Positions 6,036-7,020 of a stretch of DNA of 7,020 nucleotides are shown here, one piece after another. Position numbers and translations under genes: made by a program. Origin of the DNA: Candidatus Aegiribacteria sp. (GTDB taxonomy: Bacteria; Fermentibacterota; Fermentibacteria; Fermentibacterales; JCC-6); NCBI GenBank assembly GCA_030642525.1, contig DAOWNO010000106.1, positions 1 through 7,020 on the forward strand, written 5' to 3'. Positions within the stretch are counted from its first letter, which is position 1; each line of letters starts with the position of its first letter. The notes beneath the pieces were generated by a model. That model did not search any database. It worked only from the letters and a program-made list of their open reading frames with translations, and had not been told where the DNA came from.

Positions 6036-6745
6036 GTTCGTCTGACAGAGTAATTGCAATAGTACCTGCCAGGTACTGTTCTGAAAGGCTTCCCGGAAAA
6101 CCCCTCGCTGACGTTGCCGGGGTTCCACTTATCAATAGAGTTCTTCAGGGACTGAACGGTTCAGCAGACAGAATTGTTGTGGCCACTGATGACAGACGTA
6201 TTATGGATTCTGTCATAAAGAGCGGATTCGAAGCAATTATGACTGGAGATGCCGATACCGGTACGCAGAGAGTATTCATGGCATGGGAACTACTGGGCTG
6301 TCCGGGGGAATGGATTATTAACGTCCAGGGTGATGAACCTCTTGTGAACTCCAGCTGGATTCATGCACTTACTTCCTGTCATCCCGAGGATGATCTGGTA
6401 ACCACGCTTGCCAGAAGAGTGTCGGCAGTTCAGGCTCAATCTCCCGATTCCGCGAAAGTTGTAACTGATTGTAATGGCAATGCAATGTATTTCTCACGGT
6501 ATTCTGTCCCACACGGCGCTGAAGAACTGCTGGAGCACATTGGAGTTTACTGTTTCAGCCCATCCTCACTTCGGCACTGTGTCAGCGCTGGAAGTACCCT
6601 CCTGTCCAGAACTGAGCGCCTTGAGCAATTGGCCTGGCTTGAGAACGGAATCAGAGTTAGGGTTATTGATGGAGATTTTGAGGGATTAGGTGTAGATACG
6701 CCGTATGATCTTGAAAGGGCGGTGAAATATTTTGAGCAAAGATAG
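6020..6745 (+). CDS. kdsB: 3-deoxy-manno-octulosonate cytidylyltransferase (CMP-Kdo synthetase)
   Basis: Activates Kdo with CTP to CMP-Kdo, the donor for the first sugars of the LPS inner core; cytoplasmic. At 241 residues it is near the family norm (about 240-255). Diagnostic motifs: IVPARYCSERLPGKPL at 14-29 (nucleotide-binding loop), VATDDRRI at 54-61, TGTQRV at 80-85, NVQGDEPL at 101-108 with the Mg-binding Asp105, YFSR before the HIGVY strand, LEQLAWLE, and GVDTPYDLER near the end. The segment between YFSRYSVP and HIGVY is only about ten residues, shorter than in Escherichia coli, so that surface loop is trimmed. The ATG at 6020 lies inside the outer-membrane protein gene (16-base overlap) and has only a weak ribosome site, suggesting coupled translation. 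No other in-frame start lies before the nucleotide-binding motif, so this start is well supported. Confidence 0.95.
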   Translation: MAGRIGSSDRVIAIVPARYCSERLPGKPLADVAGVPLINRVLQGLNGSADRIVVATDDRRIMDSVIKSGFEAIMTGDADTGTQRVFMAWELLGCPGEWIINVQGDEPLVNSSWIHALTSCHPEDDLVTTLARRVSAVQAQSPDSAKVVTDCNGNAMYFSRYSVPHGAEELLEHIGVYCFSPSSLRHCVSAGSTLLSRTERLEQLAWLENGIRVRVIDGDFEGLGVDTPYDLERAVKYFEQR

Positions 6746-7020
6746 AAGTCCACTCTTTATCATTGGCCCGTGCAGCCTTGAATCCAGAGACATTTCTCTG
6801 AGTGTGGCCGAGTTTGTTCAGAAATTGATTGATTCAGTACATCCCCGGCCGGAATGGGTTTTCAAAGGCTCATTTCTTAAGGATAACAGAACAAGTCATG
6901 ATTCCTACAGAGGACCCGGACTTGAAAAAGGATTACGCATTCTTGAAGAAATCTCCGATACATTCGGTGTTCGAACACTGACTGATATACATAATCAGCA
7001 GCAGGTTTCTTCGGTTGCCC
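6732..7020 (+). CDS. kdsA: 3-deoxy-8-phosphooctulonate synthase (Kdo-8-P synthase), 5' part
   Basis: Condenses arabinose-5-phosphate with phosphoenolpyruvate to Kdo-8-phosphate, the first committed step of Kdo synthesis. About 96 residues are visible before the window ends, roughly a third of the protein. Recognisable segments: FIIGPCSLESRD (PEP-site strand and loop), WVFKGSF then NRTS, the SYRGPGLEKG loop, and FGVRTLTDIH, which match KdsA rather than the related aromatic-pathway DAHP synthases. The Cys in GPCSLES is at the position of the metal-ligand Cys of the metal-dependent KdsA class, so this is probably a class II, metal-requiring enzyme. That is inference from one residue. The frame is closed by a TGA at 6723-6725, leaving TTG 6732 as the only standard start. 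This gives a 14-base overlap with kdsB and implies translational coupling. The order kdsB-kdsA with such overlaps indicates a dedicated Kdo operon. Confidence 0.93.
   Translation, partial: MSKDRSPLFIIGPCSLESRDISLSVAEFVQKLIDSVHPRPEWVFKGSFLKDNRTSHDSYRGPGLEKGLRILEEISDTFGVRTLTDIHNQQQVSSVA

Overview
The window looks like a chromosomal segment of a Gram-negative bacterium. It carries the last two cytoplasmic enzymes of Kdo synthesis and activation (KdsB, KdsA), a probable outer-membrane beta-barrel protein, a lipoprotein, and the tail of a FlgD-Ig-like C-terminal domain. That last domain is common on secreted proteins of the FCB group and related candidate phyla. Together with a biotin-dependent carboxytransferase pair of the methylmalonyl-CoA type, this suggests an anaerobic or fermentative FCB-type lineage. 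That assignment is inference; no rRNA or other phylogenetic marker is present.

Layout. Bases 1-440 hold no intact gene: there is a GC-rich hairpin (about 147-172) and a minus-strand remnant of a FlgD-Ig-like domain (188-355). Bases 441-2305, minus strand, hold a two-gene operon: a carboxytransferase subunit (770-2305) followed 14 bases later by a small biotin carrier protein (441-755). Bases 2306-2507 are the control region of that operon, with two promoter candidates; one overlaps an 8-bp perfect inverted repeat. Bases 2508-3284, minus strand, encode a lipoprotein of unknown function whose C-terminal half resembles the end of alkaline-phosphatase-superfamily proteins. Bases 3291-3472 form a divergent intergenic region with a perfect 6-bp hairpin.

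From 3473 everything reads on the plus strand: a beta-CASP metallo-beta-lactamase-fold RNase (3473-4867), an outer-membrane protein (4944-6035), kdsB (6020-6745) and the start of kdsA (6732 to the window edge). The last three genes overlap by 16 and 14 bases, so they are almost certainly one transcript with coupled translation.

How they work together. KdsA makes Kdo-8-phosphate from arabinose-5-phosphate and PEP; KdsB later activates Kdo with CTP for lipid A glycosylation. The outer-membrane protein ahead of them is plausibly co-expressed with LPS synthesis. The carboxytransferase and carrier protein move CO2 on biotin between methylmalonyl-CoA and a partner encoded elsewhere. Non-ATG starts are common here: GTG for the RNase, TTG for kdsA and probably TTG for the lipoprotein. 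I saw no mobile element, CRISPR array, tRNA or rRNA, and nothing that clearly amounts to a new defence or biosynthetic system. The more unusual points are the palindromic promoter, the degenerate phosphatase-like lipoprotein, the orphan two-gene carboxylase and the truncated secretion-type domain.
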